A stretch of 64,000 nt of DNA from Pseudomonas mendocina (GTDB taxonomy: Bacteria; Pseudomonadota; Gammaproteobacteria; Pseudomonadales; Pseudomonadaceae), in NCBI RefSeq assembly GCF_003008615.1, contig NZ_CP027657.1, forward strand, positions 3,596,001-3,660,000, written 5' to 3'. The number at the start of each line of letters is the position of its first letter. The first letter of the stretch is position 1. A model generated the notes under the pieces. The model searched no databases. It saw only the letters and a list, made by a program, of their open reading frames with translations, and had not been told where the DNA came from. Made by a program: the position numbers and the translations under genes. Positions 52,976 through 62,799 of the stretch are shown here, one piece after another.

Positions 52976-53998
52976 ATGACCGATCACGCATTGTTGCTGG
53001 TTAACCTGGGTTCGCCTGCGTCTACCGAAGTAGCCGATGTCCGCCGTTACCTCAATCAGTTCCTGATGGATCCTTACGTGATCGATCTGCCCTGGCCGCT
53101 GCGTCGACTGCTGGTGTCGCTGATCCTGATCAAGCGTCCTGCCGCGTCGGCGCATGCCTATGCCTCTATCTGGTGGGACGAGGGTTCGCCGCTGGTCGTG
53201 CTCAGCCGCCGTCTGCAGGAGGCGATGAAGGCGCAGTGGAGCCAAGGCCCAGTGGAGTTGGCCATGCGCTATGGCGAGCCGTCCATCGAGTCGACCCTGC
53301 TGCGTCTGGCCAAGCAGGGCATCCGTGAGGTCACCCTGGCACCCTTGTATCCGCAGTTCGCCGACAGCACCACCACCACGGTGATCGAGGAGGTCAAGCG
53401 GGTGATCCGCGAGCATGGCCTGTCGCTGCGACTGTCCACCTTGCCGCCGTTCTATGACCAACCCGAGTACCTCGATGCGCTGGTCGCCAGTGCCAAACCT
53501 TATCTGGAGCAGGATTTCGACCACCTGCTGCTGAGCTTCCACGGCCTGCCGGAGCGGCATCTGCACAAGCTCGATCCCAGCGGCCATTGCCTCAAGGGGG
53601 AGGACTGCTGCCGCACGGCTTCACCGCAGGTTCTCGCCAACTGTTACCGCGCGCAATGCCTGCGTAGCGCCGAGCTGTTCGCCCAGCGCATGGGGCTGCG
53701 TCCGGAGCAGTGGTCGGTGAGCTTCCAGTCGCGCCTGGGGCGTGCCAAATGGATCGAGCCCTATACCGAGACCCGTCTGGATGAGCTGGCCGCGCAAGGC
53801 GTGAAGAAGCTGCTGGTGATGTGCCCGGCGTTCGTCGCCGACTGCATCGAGACCCTCGAGGAGATCGGCGACCGTGGCCGTGAACAGTTCGTCGAGGCGG
53901 GTGGTGAGAGCCTGCAACTGGTGCCCTGCCTGAATGATCATCCCGATTGGGCAGCGGCATTGAAGGTGCTCTGTGAGCGAGCACCAGTGTCCCTTTAG
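52976..53998 (+). CDS. hemH: Ferrochelatase
   Basis: HemH inserts iron into protoporphyrin IX. The 340 residues include [53 protein letters not shown], the metal site [12 protein letters not shown], and [20 protein letters not shown] followed by [16 protein letters not shown]. It lies beside an oxidative-light-stress cluster; heme intermediates are photosensitisers, which may explain the neighbourhood. Confidence 0.96.
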   Translation: MTDHALLLVNLGSPASTEVADVRRYLNQFLMDPYVIDLPWPLRRLLVSLILIKRPAASAHAYASIWWDEGSPLVVLSRRLQEAMKAQWSQGPVELAMRYGEPSIESTLLRLAKQGIREVTLAPLYPQFADSTTTTVIEEVKRVIREHGLSLRLSTLPPFYDQPEYLDALVASAKPYLEQDFDHLLLSFHGLPERHLHKLDPSGHCLKGEDCCRTASPQVLANCYRAQCLRSAELFAQRMGLRPEQWSVSFQSRLGRAKWIEPYTETRLDELAAQGVKKLLVMCPAFVADCIETLEEIGDRGREQFVEAGGESLQLVPCLNDHPDWAAALKVLCERAPVSL

Positions 53999-54190
53999 GC
54001 CACCTCAAAAGCTACCTGCGTTGCCATCACTGCGTTAAAAACAGGCTCAATATGCTCATTTACAGCCCGTAAACTACGCTTTTCGCCTGTTTGATTCGCT
54101 GGCGCTCACCCTGCGGGCCAGCCTTCGGCTGTTACTCCCGCTGGTCGTTGCGCCTTGTGCTGGCTGCCTCGCCTACGTTTTAGAGGTGCC
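53999..54190. repeat. MITE-like repeat, copy A
   Basis: This 192-bp unit begins GGCCACCTCAAAAGC... and ends ...CCTACGTTTTAGAGGTGCC, with imperfect inverted ends. Copy B at 54341-54535 matches it along almost the whole length, including GCTCATTTACAGC and TTTGATTCGCTGGCGCTCAC. Confidence 0.78.
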
Positions 54191-54340
54191 CTTTGCGTGG
54201 CTCAGTGACCGCCGAGGCGAGGCATTCGCCTTGGCGGGTATGAAGCATTCGCCGCTCTGATAACACCTTCGAGCGATACTCACTGCCGTTTATATCGTCC
54301 TAAGCTGGCGGCTCTTTCAACCACCGCGCATCGCGTCAAG
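54191..54340. other. Spacer between the two MITE-like copies
   Basis: These 150 bp hold an inverted segment CCGAGGCGAGG / CCTTGGCGGG-like but no supported gene. Confidence 0.4.
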
Positions 54341-54535
54341 GGCACTTCTAAAAACTATCTGCGTTGTCATCGCTGCGTTAAAAACACGCTCAAAATGCTC
54401 ATTTACAGCTCGTAAACTGCGCTTTTTTGCCTGTTTGATTCGCTGGCGCTCACCCTGCGGGCCAGCCTTCGGCTGTTACTCCCGCTGGTCGTTGCGCCTT
54501 GCGCTGACTGCCTCGCCTACGTTTTTAGAAGCACC
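54341..54535. repeat. MITE-like repeat, copy B
   Basis: The 195-bp unit is bounded by GGCACTTCTAAAAAC (54341-54355) and GTTTTTAGAAGCACC (54521-54535), which are complementary at 13 of 15 positions. No coding frame is shared by the copies. A further end fragment lies at 56822. Confidence 0.8.
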
Positions 54536-54560
54536 CCAAGCGGTGCCGAGGAGAGCGTCC

Positions 54561-55892
54561 GTGCATAACAACAATAACGGCTATCCCTCCAGTACCCGAG
54601 CCTGGGTCACTGTCGCCATCCTGATGGTGGCTTACGTCCTGTCTTTCGTCGATCGGCAGATTCTCAATCTGTTGGTCGAGCCCATTCGCCGCGACCTGGC
54701 GATCAATGACACGCAGATGAGCTTGTTGATGGGGCTGTCCTTCGCCCTGTTCTATACCGTTTGTGGCATTCCCCTCGGGCGTGTGGCCGATACCCGCAGC
54801 CGCCGTGGGCTGATCGCTATCGGTGTGCTGTTCTGGAGCGCTGCCACCGCCGCGTGTGGCATGGCCAAGATGTACTGGCAGTTCCTGCTCTGCCGCATCG
54901 GTGTCGGTGTGGGCGAGGCGGCGCTGTCGCCGGCAGCTTACTCGCTGATTGCCGACAGCTTCCCCGCCGAGCGCCGGGCCACGGCCATCAGCGTCTATTC
55001 CATGGGCGTCTACCTGGGGTCGGGGCTGGCCTTCCTGGTCGGTGGCCTGGTCATCCAGTTCGCCTCGGCACAGGGCGACGTGACGCTGCCAGTGCTGGGC
55101 GAAGTGCGCCCGTGGCAGTTGATCTTCCTCATTCTTGGGGTTGCCGGTGTGCTGTTCACCCTGCTGATGCTGGCGGTCAAGGAACCTGCCCGGCGTGGTG
55201 CGGGGGCGGGTGTGGCGGTGCCGCTCAGTGAGGTGGGGCGTTACATTCGTGCCAACCGCCGCACCGTGCTGCTGCACAACTTCGGCTTCGCCGGCCTGGC
55301 CTTCGCCGGCTATGGCAGTGCGGCCTGGGTGCCGACCTTCTATATCCGCACCTATGGTTGGGACGCCGGCCAGGTCGGCATCGTCTACGGCAGCATCGTG
55401 GCGGTGTTCGGCTGCCTGGGCATCGTCTTCGGTGGCCGCCTGGCGGACTGGATGGCCAAGCGCGGGCGCAGCGATGCCAACATGCGTGTCGGCCTCTATG
55501 CCGCGCTGGGTGCCCTGCCGATGGTGGTGTTGTTCCCGCTGATGGACACCGCGTTCTGGGCCAGTGTGCTTATGGCGCCCACGGTGTTCTGCCTGAGCAT
55601 GCCGTTCGGTGTGGCGCCCGCGGCGATCCAGGAAATCATGCCCAATTCGATGCGCGGTCAGGCCTCGGCCATCTACCTGTTCGTCATCACCCTGATCGGC
55701 CTTGGGGTAGGTCCGACGGCGGTGGCGCTGGTGACCGACTTCGTCTTCGCCGATGACGCTGCGCTGCGCTATTCGCTGCTGATCGTCACCACTCTGGCGG
55801 TGCTGATGTCGATCATCCTGCTGGCCAAGAGCCTCAAGCCCTATCGTGAGAGCGTGACGCGGCTGGAGCAATGGGCCGCCAATCCGGCCTGA
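54561..55892 (+). CDS. Spinster-type MFS transporter
   Basis: The 443-residue, twelve-helix permease has VLSFVDRQILNLLVEPIRRD, IPLGRVADTRSRRGLIAIGV (the MFS A-motif) and RIGVGVGEAALSPAAYSLIA, then PAERRATAISVYSMGVYLGS, typical of spinster-like transporters. The GTG start at 54561 has GAGGAGAGC in front. The longer frame to 54435 is inside the repeat. Substrate unknown. Confidence 0.88.
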   Translation: MHNNNNGYPSSTRAWVTVAILMVAYVLSFVDRQILNLLVEPIRRDLAINDTQMSLLMGLSFALFYTVCGIPLGRVADTRSRRGLIAIGVLFWSAATAACGMAKMYWQFLLCRIGVGVGEAALSPAAYSLIADSFPAERRATAISVYSMGVYLGSGLAFLVGGLVIQFASAQGDVTLPVLGEVRPWQLIFLILGVAGVLFTLLMLAVKEPARRGAGAGVAVPLSEVGRYIRANRRTVLLHNFGFAGLAFAGYGSAAWVPTFYIRTYGWDAGQVGIVYGSIVAVFGCLGIVFGGRLADWMAKRGRSDANMRVGLYAALGALPMVVLFPLMDTAFWASVLMAPTVFCLSMPFGVAPAAIQEIMPNSMRGQASAIYLFVITLIGLGVGPTAVALVTDFVFADDAALRYSLLIVTTLAVLMSIILLAKSLKPYRESVTRLEQWAANPA

Positions 55893-56035
55893 GCAGGCGC
55901 ATTTTTCTGCCGTGCCGCGCAATGATCGGCACGGTTTATGCGCCAGGGCACAGGCAGCGTGGAATTTTTGCGCTTTACTGAGGTTCTGAGTGTTGCGCGC
56001 GCCATTTCGGCGCGTGCCAGCCAGGGAACCTCCGC

Positions 56036-56812
56036 ATGGGAGTGAGGCCAGTGTCTGCCGCGCATGGCAGGCCAATCGACAGCTCGGTATTTTGGCAACG
56101 GTTATGGCTACCGGGGCTCGCTCTTCTGTTGCTGCTGACCGGCGGCTGCAGTGGCCGTCTGGACAATGATTCCATCATCAATACGCGCAATCCGGTGAAA
56201 CCGGCCGAGTTGTTGCAGACCGACGTAGACCGCATGGCGACGCTGGCCATGCGCAACAACCTCAACAGCCTGTACCGGCTGATGAACAAGCTGTATCAGC
56301 GTAACCCACGGGAGTGGCGTAAGAATGCGCTGCCTGACGCAGCGGCGGCCGAGCGGGCGATCCAGTACGCCATCGAACACAACCAGGACTGGCCGACGCT
56401 GGGGGGCCGGCGCGATGTCGCGGCGCTGGATTATTCATTGAGTCCGGCATTCCAGGGCGATCGCGTAGCGGCTTTCACCTACGCCATCGGTAGCATGCTG
56501 GTGACCGCTCATGGTGGCCGCACGGAGTTCTACCTGACCGACAGCTTCAATGCGCAGTTCATCCACAATGCCGCGCGTAATCTGGAGAAGGCTGCCTGGA
56601 TGCTGGGGCAGCGTCGTGATGCGACGGGGCGCCCGCTGCTGCTGTCCAACGAGTTCTCCGAGCAGGGCAACAACCTCAGCTATGCGGTGGAGTTCGGCAA
56701 GATGGTGGCGCGCCTGGATCTGATCACCCATGTGCTGGAGGAGCGTTACCGGCGCATGGGCGCAAACTATGCGCAAAGCCTGCTGCTGCTGAATTTCCTG
56801 CCGGTGCAATAG
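56036..56812 (+). CDS. Putative lipoprotein, function unknown
   Basis: The 258-residue protein has an extended N-terminus, a hydrophobic signal (LWLPGLALLLLLTGGC) with lipobox TGGC, and a helical mature part (DRMATLAMRNNLNSLYRLMN, NLEKAAWMLGQRRDATGRPL). I do not know a function. The start may be later than 56036, since the signal begins only around residue 22. Confidence 0.75.
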   Translation: MGVRPVSAAHGRPIDSSVFWQRLWLPGLALLLLLTGGCSGRLDNDSIINTRNPVKPAELLQTDVDRMATLAMRNNLNSLYRLMNKLYQRNPREWRKNALPDAAAAERAIQYAIEHNQDWPTLGGRRDVAALDYSLSPAFQGDRVAAFTYAIGSMLVTAHGGRTEFYLTDSFNAQFIHNAARNLEKAAWMLGQRRDATGRPLLLSNEFSEQGNNLSYAVEFGKMVARLDLITHVLEERYRRMGANYAQSLLLLNFLPVQ

Positions 56813-56821
56813 CGCCGCTCA

Positions 56822-56853
56822 GGCACCTCTGAAAACCTAGGCGATGGCAGCCC
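56822..56853. repeat. End fragment of the MITE-like repeat
   Basis: GGCACCTCTGAAAACCTAGG and the following CGATGGCAGCCC match the terminal 32 bp of copy A (read from its right end) with few mismatches. The internal part is missing. Confidence 0.6.
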
Positions 56854-56910
56854 ACGACTGCATGGATGCGGGAGGTAGAGCGACGCGCCGGAGTGGTTTC
56901 TGAAGAGGCC

Positions 56911-57633
56911 TCAGTGTGTCCAGCGTTGTTCGATCTTGCCCAGCGTACCGCTCTTGCGCAGGCGCACCAGCGCTTCGGAGAATTGCCGGGCACGTTCGCT
57001 ATCGCCCTTGGCGAAGGCGACGAAGCGCGGCATCTGGATCAGTGGGCGGGGCAGGATGCGCACCTGTTCCTGGGCACGTTGTTCGCGCACGAAATACTGC
57101 AACTGCACGCGGTCGCCGACGATGATGTCGATGCGTCCGGCCAGCAGCATCGAGACCAGTTGCCGAGGATTCTGCGCCGTGGTGTCGCGTGCCAGATCGG
57201 CACGGTCGAAATTTTCCTCGTAGGCATAGCCGCGTACCTGGCCGATCACGTACGGAGACAGATCATCCAGGCTTTTCCAGTCGCTGAGAGCGGTCTTGGC
57301 GGTGGTCATGAACACGGTCGAACCGCTGCGCAGCGGGCCGACCAGTTCGTATTGCTGCTGGCGCAGTGGGGTGCCGGCGAACTGAAAGGCCATCTGCACC
57401 TCACCGCGGTCGAGCATGCGTTTGACCCGCTCCCAGGGATACAGGCGAATGTCGTAGTTGACCTTGGCTTCGCGCAGCACAGCATCCACCAGTTCGACGT
57501 CGAGTCCGCGCGGCGTGTCGTCTTCGGTAGTGACGAAGCTGTAGGGGGCGAACTGTTCGTCGCCCACCACCCGCCAGGGTTCTGCTGCCAGGGAGGTGCT
57601 CGTTACCAGCAGAGCAAGCAGCAGATAGCGCAT
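56911..57633 (-). CDS. Periplasmic substrate-binding protein (SBP_bac_3 type)
   Basis: The 240-residue precursor has a signal (YLLLALLVTSTSLAA), the ligand-domain start EPWRVVGDEQFAPYSFVTTE, LDVELVDAVLREAKVNYDIR and RVQLQYFVREQRAQEQVRIL. No permease gene is nearby, so it may be an orphan binding protein or signal sensor. Ligand unknown. Confidence 0.85.
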   Translation of the reverse strand: MRYLLLALLVTSTSLAAEPWRVVGDEQFAPYSFVTTEDDTPRGLDVELVDAVLREAKVNYDIRLYPWERVKRMLDRGEVQMAFQFAGTPLRQQQYELVGPLRSGSTVFMTTAKTALSDWKSLDDLSPYVIGQVRGYAYEENFDRADLARDTTAQNPRQLVSMLLAGRIDIIVGDRVQLQYFVREQRAQEQVRILPRPLIQMPRFVAFAKGDSERARQFSEALVRLRKSGTLGKIEQRWTH

Positions 57634-57707
57634 GGCGGGTTACCTCATGACTGGCCTGTGATCAGGCTAGTCAATTTCTGCGAGGTAAACGGCTGATGCA
57701 AGAGGGA

Positions 57708-58049
57708 TCAAACCTTGCGGACGAACTCCGACTTGAGCTTCATTGCGCCGATGCCGTCGATCTTGCAGTCGATGTCGTGATCGCCGTCTACCAGGCGGAT
57801 GTTCTTCACCTTGGTGCCGACCTTGACCACCAGCGACGAGCCTTTGACCTTGAGATCCTTGATCACGGTGATGGTGTCGCCATCCTGTAGCAGGTTGCCG
57901 ACCGAGTCCTTGATTACGCGTGCGTCATCGCCGCTCTCGGCGCTCTCGCCGGCTTTCCATTCGTGGGCGCATTCGGGGCAGACCAGTTGCGTGCCATCTT
58001 CGTAGGTGTATTCGGAGTTGCATTTGGGGCAGGGCGGCAGAGCGGTCAA
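57708..58049 (-). CDS. yjdM: YjdM (PhnA) zinc-ribbon protein
   Basis: The 113-residue protein has an N-terminal zinc ribbon ([20 protein letters not shown] then PECAHEW) and a C-terminal SH3-like PhnA domain ([13 protein letters not shown] and [20 protein letters not shown]). The best start is TTG 58049 with GAGGACAAG in front, which gives the family length of about 111. Despite its old name it is not a phosphonoacetate hydrolase. Confidence 0.9.
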   Translation of the reverse strand: MTALPPCPKCNSEYTYEDGTQLVCPECAHEWKAGESAESGDDARVIKDSVGNLLQDGDTITVIKDLKVKGSSLVVKVGTKVKNIRLVDGDHDIDCKIDGIGAMKLKSEFVRKV

Positions 58050-58514
58050 GGCTTGTCCTCGGTGATTATGAATAAACCGCAGATTATATAGGGTTTTGTT
58101 CACGAGCGCCGCTCCTGGGCGTGGCGCGAGTGAAGGCGCGTGTTAAAAATATTGGACTTTACGTCCGCGGTCTATTGTCCAGGTATGCCGTATGGCTGCC
58201 TATTAACGGGCGTTAATCAGGGCTGTGCCGCAGATCGTGTTCAACTATTTTATGTCGAATCGTTTGACATATTTTACGGCTCGGGCAGACTGACAGCAGA
58301 TTCCGTTGCCGAATCGGGTACTGGACAGCTGCGCTGTTCCCCTCTCTGGATGGAGATGACTCGGTTCGAGCCGCCGTCGGAAGGCGGCACTCAGGCTCAG
58401 GATGAGTCTCGGTGCACGGGGTTAGCCAAACAGGCCACAAGTGCTACAGCAGAGCGTTCTGCTGGCCACCGGCCTGCACAGCAACGATAGGCCCGGCCTG
58501 TCCCAAGGTGACGT
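58050..58514. other. Gap between yjdM and the PuuD-like gene
   Basis: These 465 bp are less GC-rich near 58130-58280 and contain TTGACA (58264) and a hairpin GCCGCC-N7-GGCGGC (58370-58388). Promoters for both flanking genes are expected here. No gene is supported. Confidence 0.4.
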
Positions 58515-59309
58515 ATGTCCGACAACAAGATCCGCAACACCCCTCGCAAGCCCGTCGTGTTGATGTCCATGGGCGCTCAAGAGCGCAAGGGCCACGACTA
58601 TCAAGTAATGACCCACAAATACATTCAGCCTCTGGTCGAGTTCTCCGGTTGCGTGCCACTGCTGGTACCGACCTGCTGCGGTATCGATGACCTCGAGCAG
58701 TATCTGGATATGGCCGACGGTGTGTACCTGACCGGCGCTGGCAGCAACATCGACCCGGCGCTCTATGGCCAGGAGAACGAGACGCCAGACAAGGGTCAGG
58801 ATCGTGACCGCGACCTGTTCGATTTGCCCCTGATCCGTGCGGCCATCGCCCGCGGTCTGCCGATCTTCGGCATCTGTCGCGGTATGCAGGAAATCAACGT
58901 GGCGCTGGGCGGTGATATCTACCAGAAGGTCTACGTCGAGCCGGGTTTCAACGACCATCGTGAAAACCCGGATGATCCGGTCGAGGTGCAGTACGCACCC
59001 AGCCATAGCGTGCGTCCGGTGACCGGCAGCTGGTTCGCCGAGCTGATGGGCAAGCAGGAGATTCGCGTCAACTCCTTGCACGGCCAGGCCATTCGCCAGC
59101 TGGGCAAGGGGCTGGAAGTGCTGGCTACCGCCGAGGATGGTCTGATCGAAGCAATCCATGCGCCGAGCTTGTCGCCCTTCCTGTTCGCCGTGCAATGGCA
59201 TCCGGAATGGCAGGCGGCGAAGAACCCGGATTCGGTGAAGATCTTCCAGGCCTTCGGTGACGCCTGTCATCGCCGAGTCGCTTCGCGTAATCCTCGTCAG
59301 GCTGCCTGA
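58515..59309 (+). CDS. Gamma-glutamyl-gamma-aminobutyrate hydrolase family protein (PuuD-like)
   Basis: The 264-residue class I glutamine amidotransferase-like peptidase (C26) has GVYLTGAGSNIDPALYGQ, the nucleophile in GICRGMQEINVALGGD, and the His-Glu pair in FAVQWHPEWQA. PuuD cleaves gamma-Glu-GABA in putrescine degradation. No other puu gene is adjacent, so the substrate is inferred by family only. Confidence 0.88.
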   Translation: MSDNKIRNTPRKPVVLMSMGAQERKGHDYQVMTHKYIQPLVEFSGCVPLLVPTCCGIDDLEQYLDMADGVYLTGAGSNIDPALYGQENETPDKGQDRDRDLFDLPLIRAAIARGLPIFGICRGMQEINVALGGDIYQKVYVEPGFNDHRENPDDPVEVQYAPSHSVRPVTGSWFAELMGKQEIRVNSLHGQAIRQLGKGLEVLATAEDGLIEAIHAPSLSPFLFAVQWHPEWQAAKNPDSVKIFQAFGDACHRRVASRNPRQAA

Positions 59310-59332
59310 GCCAAGCGCCGTCGGCTCCTGCG

Positions 59333-59806
59333 TCAGTAGGGGCTTGGCGGCTGTGGCCAGTTCAAGATGCCGCTGTCACTGAAGCGGCGGGTGCCGAACA
59401 GGCCATCGGCGAGCTTGCCGCGCAGCATGTAGGGCACTTCCTGGCCGGGTTGATAACCGGCGACGCCCCAGGCCTGGCGCATCACCGAAAACGCGGAAAT
59501 GCTCACCGGTATGCTGAGTACCGTCTCGCCAAAGCGCGGTACGCTGCCGCTCTGGTCACTCACGCCACTGGCCAGAGGCTGCCCGTTCACATCCAGATCC
59601 AGTGCCATGCCGTTGAAGCTCACCGCGCTGTCGTTGGGGTTCTGTACCCGCAGTTTGACCGCGAAGCGTACTTCCAGGCCTTGACCGGGCAAGGGCTCCA
59701 GGCCGACCAGGTCGACCCGTAGCGGATCACGATTGCCCAGGCTGGCGCAGGCGCCCAGGCTTGCCGCGATCAGGCTGATGAAGCAAAGACGAAGCAGACG
59801 AGGCAT
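59333..59806 (-). CDS. LEA type 2 (WHy-domain) lipoprotein
   Basis: The 157-residue precursor has a signal ISLIAASLGAC with lipobox LGAC and a WHy-like beta domain (VDLVGLEPLPGQGLEVRFAV, KLRVQNPNDSAVSFNGMALD). Such proteins are linked to stress or desiccation responses in the envelope. Function not tested. Confidence 0.87.
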   Translation of the reverse strand: MPRLLRLCFISLIAASLGACASLGNRDPLRVDLVGLEPLPGQGLEVRFAVKLRVQNPNDSAVSFNGMALDLDVNGQPLASGVSDQSGSVPRFGETVLSIPVSISAFSVMRQAWGVAGYQPGQEVPYMLRGKLADGLFGTRRFSDSGILNWPQPPSPY

Positions 59807-59860
59807 GACAGTCTTCCCTGGACATTATGGGTTCAAGATAGAAGACCGCTGTGTGCCTCA

Positions 59861-60706
59861 TTAGCTCCCGGCGCGTTGTTTCGCGCCCAGCACCAGCGCG
59901 ATACCGCCGAGCACGGCGACCGCGCTCAATGTCAGGCGCAGGGACAGCGCCTCGCTCAGCAGCAGGCTGCCCCCCAACATGGCGAGAATTGGCACGCTCA
60001 GTTGCACCGTGGCGGCCTGGCTGGCGCGCAGGCCGGGCAGGGCGCTGTACCAGATGGCATAACCCACCCCCGAGGTAATGGCGCCTGACAGCAGCGCATA
60101 GCACAAGCCGGGCGCATCCCAGGTCAGTTGCGGCAGCAGCACCAACGCCAGCAGCACCGCTAGTGGTGACGCGCGCAGAAAGTTACCGGCAGTCACTGCC
60201 AGCGGGTCGCCCAGGCCGCGACCGAGCAGCGAATACGTACCCCAGGCGACGCCGGCCAGCAGCATCAGCAATGCTGCCGATAAAGGTGGTGCGCTGGCGC
60301 CGGGTAGCAGCAGTGCGAGCAGGCCGAAGCTGGCCAGGGCCGTACCGAGACTGGCAAGCAGGCCCAGGCGCTCGCCACGCAGCAGGCCCCAGAGCAGCAT
60401 GCTCAACTGTACGGCGCCGAACAGCAGCAGGGCGCCGGTACCGGTATCCAGTTGTAGATAGGCGAAGGAGAAGGCTGCCGCATAGGTGAACAGCGCCAAT
60501 GCGCCGAACCAGTTGCCGGCGATGGGCTGCCTGGACTGTTTCAGCCTGAGCAACAGCCAGAGCGTCAGCGCGCCGCAGAGCAGGCGGATCGCCGTGAAGC
60601 TGGCTGCATCGATTTCGGTTTCACGCAGCGCCAGGCGGCACAGCAACGAGTTGCCGGCGAAGGCCAGCATGGCAAGGCAGGTAAACAGCAGGATACGCGG
60701 TGGCAT
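59861..60706 (-). CDS. EamA-family transporter
   Basis: The 281-residue protein has ten helices in two EamA repeats, ILLFTCLAMLAFAGNSLLCR at the start and SVPILAMLGGSLLLSEALSL in the last repeat. The ATG at 60706 has AAGGATGGCC upstream and gives the usual length; the frame open to 60808 lacks conserved features. Substrate unknown. Confidence 0.86.
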   Translation of the reverse strand: MPPRILLFTCLAMLAFAGNSLLCRLALRETEIDAASFTAIRLLCGALTLWLLLRLKQSRQPIAGNWFGALALFTYAAAFSFAYLQLDTGTGALLLFGAVQLSMLLWGLLRGERLGLLASLGTALASFGLLALLLPGASAPPLSAALLMLLAGVAWGTYSLLGRGLGDPLAVTAGNFLRASPLAVLLALVLLPQLTWDAPGLCYALLSGAITSGVGYAIWYSALPGLRASQAATVQLSVPILAMLGGSLLLSEALSLRLTLSAVAVLGGIALVLGAKQRAGS

Positions 60707-60827
60707 CGGCCATCCTTGGGTGAAGGTCTGGTGATGCCGGGCAGCTAACCACGTCAGGCTGCCCGAGGGCATTGGCAGAAGGTCGCAAGTCCCTGCGACC
60801 TTGGCCACTCAGGCGGGGAGACCTCGG

Positions 60828-61634
60828 TCAGAAGTGCACTTTGACCAGCAGGCTTGCGGTGTTCTGGTCGGTCGAGCCCACGAAGTTCTCGCTGACGAAG
60901 CCGCCGTCCTTGATGCCGTACTTGTTCTTCCAGTAGTCGTATTCGATGCCAACGTAGAGCTGCTTTTCGCCCCACTTCAGCGCCTTGCCCAGGTCGTACT
61001 TGATCTGCGGGTTGAAGTGCAGGTTGGCGTGGTAGTCGCCACGACGATTGCTGTCGTTGTCCACCACCCAGTCCATGAAACCGTCGATGAGGATGTCCGA
61101 TTCGCCCACCGGGATGGTGTAGCTCCACACCGGGGTGATCTGCCAGACATTCTTGCCTGGGCGGCTGCCGTCCGGCTTGCGCAGGTAGGTGTTGAGCTGG
61201 AAGTAATCGAAGCCGGGGATGTCCAGGTCGAACGCCGGGCCGAGCAGGTAGGCATCGACATCCTTCTCGCCAAATTCGTAGGTGAAGGCCAGCAGCACGT
61301 CCTTGATCGGGCCGAAGGAAAGGTCGGCACCGCTGATCTTGCCGAACGACAGGCGCGGGCTGAATTCGCCGTAGTAGGTGTGGCCGTCGCCGTCACCGTT
61401 CTTGGCATCGGTGTTGTACTTGATGAAATCGGTGAAGAAGAACAGATCGCCGAAGCTCCAGCCGCTGGCGTGCTCGAAGGTGACGGTCTGCTGGATTTCC
61501 GGGTCGATCTTGAAATCCTGGCCGTAGAGGTAGGTCAGGCTGTTGTTCTGCCACTGCATCAGGTCACCGGCAATGGCCTGGCTGCCCGCCAGCAGACCGC
61601 CGGCAAGCGCCAGCGAAGAGAGGGTGCGATTCAT
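60828..61634 (-). CDS. Tsx-like nucleoside-specific outer-membrane channel
   Basis: The 268-residue precursor has a signal ending SQAIA, then strands such as MQWQNNSLTYLYGQDFKIDP, FEHASGWSFGDLFFFTDF and YVGIEYDYWKNKYGIKDGGF, and ends with the barrel signature LLVKVHF. It matches the Tsx-like channel family (nucleoside uptake). It precedes the EamA gene on the same strand, 121 bp away. Confidence 0.88.
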   Translation of the reverse strand: MNRTLSSLALAGGLLAGSQAIAGDLMQWQNNSLTYLYGQDFKIDPEIQQTVTFEHASGWSFGDLFFFTDFIKYNTDAKNGDGDGHTYYGEFSPRLSFGKISGADLSFGPIKDVLLAFTYEFGEKDVDAYLLGPAFDLDIPGFDYFQLNTYLRKPDGSRPGKNVWQITPVWSYTIPVGESDILIDGFMDWVVDNDSNRRGDYHANLHFNPQIKYDLGKALKWGEKQLYVGIEYDYWKNKYGIKDGGFVSENFVGSTDQNTASLLVKVHF

Positions 61635-61990
61635 GGAAGCTCCTGGTGGTTAAGACGTGTCGTTATGATTTTTAAACCTGTCCGCCTGGTCAGGCTGGTG
61701 CTGCTAGAGCAAAAACGGCGCCAATTCTCGTGATTGTGCATATCCCTGGCAAATCAATCGGATGCACGGAGATCAAGGGCCAATGTCAGCGCGTTCGTTG
61801 CACTGTTTTCTGACCGAAAGGACAAAAACAGCCATAACTTGGTGCGCTGCCGTCTGGCGGAGGCGCCGGTGCTTTTTCAGCGGTGTGCTTGATTAGTTTA
61901 ATTATGGTCGTAATATGAAAATTAAATTATGACTGTAATTTAATCGGTGGGAGGATGCCCTCTCACTCATCACACCCCAGGAGATTCACC
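61635..61990. promoter_or_regulatory. Intergenic region with paired ATTATGnnnGTAAT repeats
   Basis: ATTATGGTCGTAAT (61901-61914) and ATTATGACTGTAAT (61926-61939) are direct copies 25 bp apart in an AT-rich stretch before the SDR gene. Each has inverted ATTA/TAAT ends, so they could be operators for a TetR-type protein such as the one at 62931. The rest of the 356 bp shows nothing else. Confidence 0.5.
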
Positions 61991-62785
61991 ATGAATGCCC
62001 AAGCCACCCCCGGAACTGCTCTGATCACTGGTGCCTCGACCGGCATCGGTGCCACCTATGCCGAACGCCTGGCTCGGCGTGGTTACGACTTGCTGCTGGT
62101 GGCGCGTGATGCCCAGCGCCTCAATGCACTGGCCGAGCGCCTGCGCAGCGAATACGGTGTCGAGGTCGAAGTGATGCCGGCCGACCTGACGCGCAAGACG
62201 GACGTACTCCAGGTGGAGCAGCGCTTGCGTGAGGACGCGACCATCGCGCTGTTGGTCAACAACGCCGGTGTTGCCATGAACGGCCCGCTGGCAGCAGCCG
62301 ATCTGGATCAGGCCGAGACCATGATTCAGCTCAACGTGGTTGCCCTGACCCGCCTGGCGGCGGCTGCAGCGGCGAATTTCTCTGCTGCCGGACGTGGCGG
62401 CATCATCAACCTGGGTTCGGTGGTGGCGCTGGCGCCGGAAATGTTCAACGCCGTATACAGCGCCACCAAGGCTTACGTGCTGAGCCTGACCCAGACCCTG
62501 GCTGGCGAATTGCGTGGCAGCGGCGTGCAGTTGCAGGCGGTGATGCCGGGCGTGACCCGCACCGAGATCTGGGAGCGCAGCGGCACCGATGCCTCGGCGC
62601 TGCCACCGTCGATGATCATGGAGGTGGGCGAGATGGTCGATGCGGCGCTGGCCGGCTTCGATCAGCAGGAACTGGTGACCATTCCGTCTCTGCCCGATGC
62701 TGCCGATTGGGATGCCTTCGTCAAGGCACGCGGTGTACTCGGCCCGAACCTGTCGCGTAACCAGGCAGCTGCGCGTTACAAGTGA
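61991..62785 (+). CDS. Short-chain dehydrogenase/reductase
   Basis: The 264-residue SDR has ALITGASTGIGATYAERLAR, LLVNNAGVAMNGPL and the catalytic VYSATKAYVLSLTQTLAGEL, with LNPDG-like C-terminal variation. The ATG at 61991 follows CAGGAGATTCACC. The substrate is unknown. Regulation by the convergent TetR gene 146 bp downstream is plausible. Confidence 0.9.
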   Translation: MNAQATPGTALITGASTGIGATYAERLARRGYDLLLVARDAQRLNALAERLRSEYGVEVEVMPADLTRKTDVLQVEQRLREDATIALLVNNAGVAMNGPLAAADLDQAETMIQLNVVALTRLAAAAAANFSAAGRGGIINLGSVVALAPEMFNAVYSATKAYVLSLTQTLAGELRGSGVQLQAVMPGVTRTEIWERSGTDASALPPSMIMEVGEMVDAALAGFDQQELVTIPSLPDAADWDAFVKARGVLGPNLSRNQAAARYK

Positions 62786-62799
62786 CGCTGGTCGGCATG

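Noticed and set aside
53999-54535. CRISPR array
   Set aside because: There are only two long copies (about 190 bp) with inverted ends. They are not short repeats with unique spacers.
54525-56075. 516-codon minus-strand frame opposite the MFS gene
   Set aside because: The residues are dominated by His/Arg/Gln/Asp with no pattern. The MFS motifs on the plus strand are decisive.
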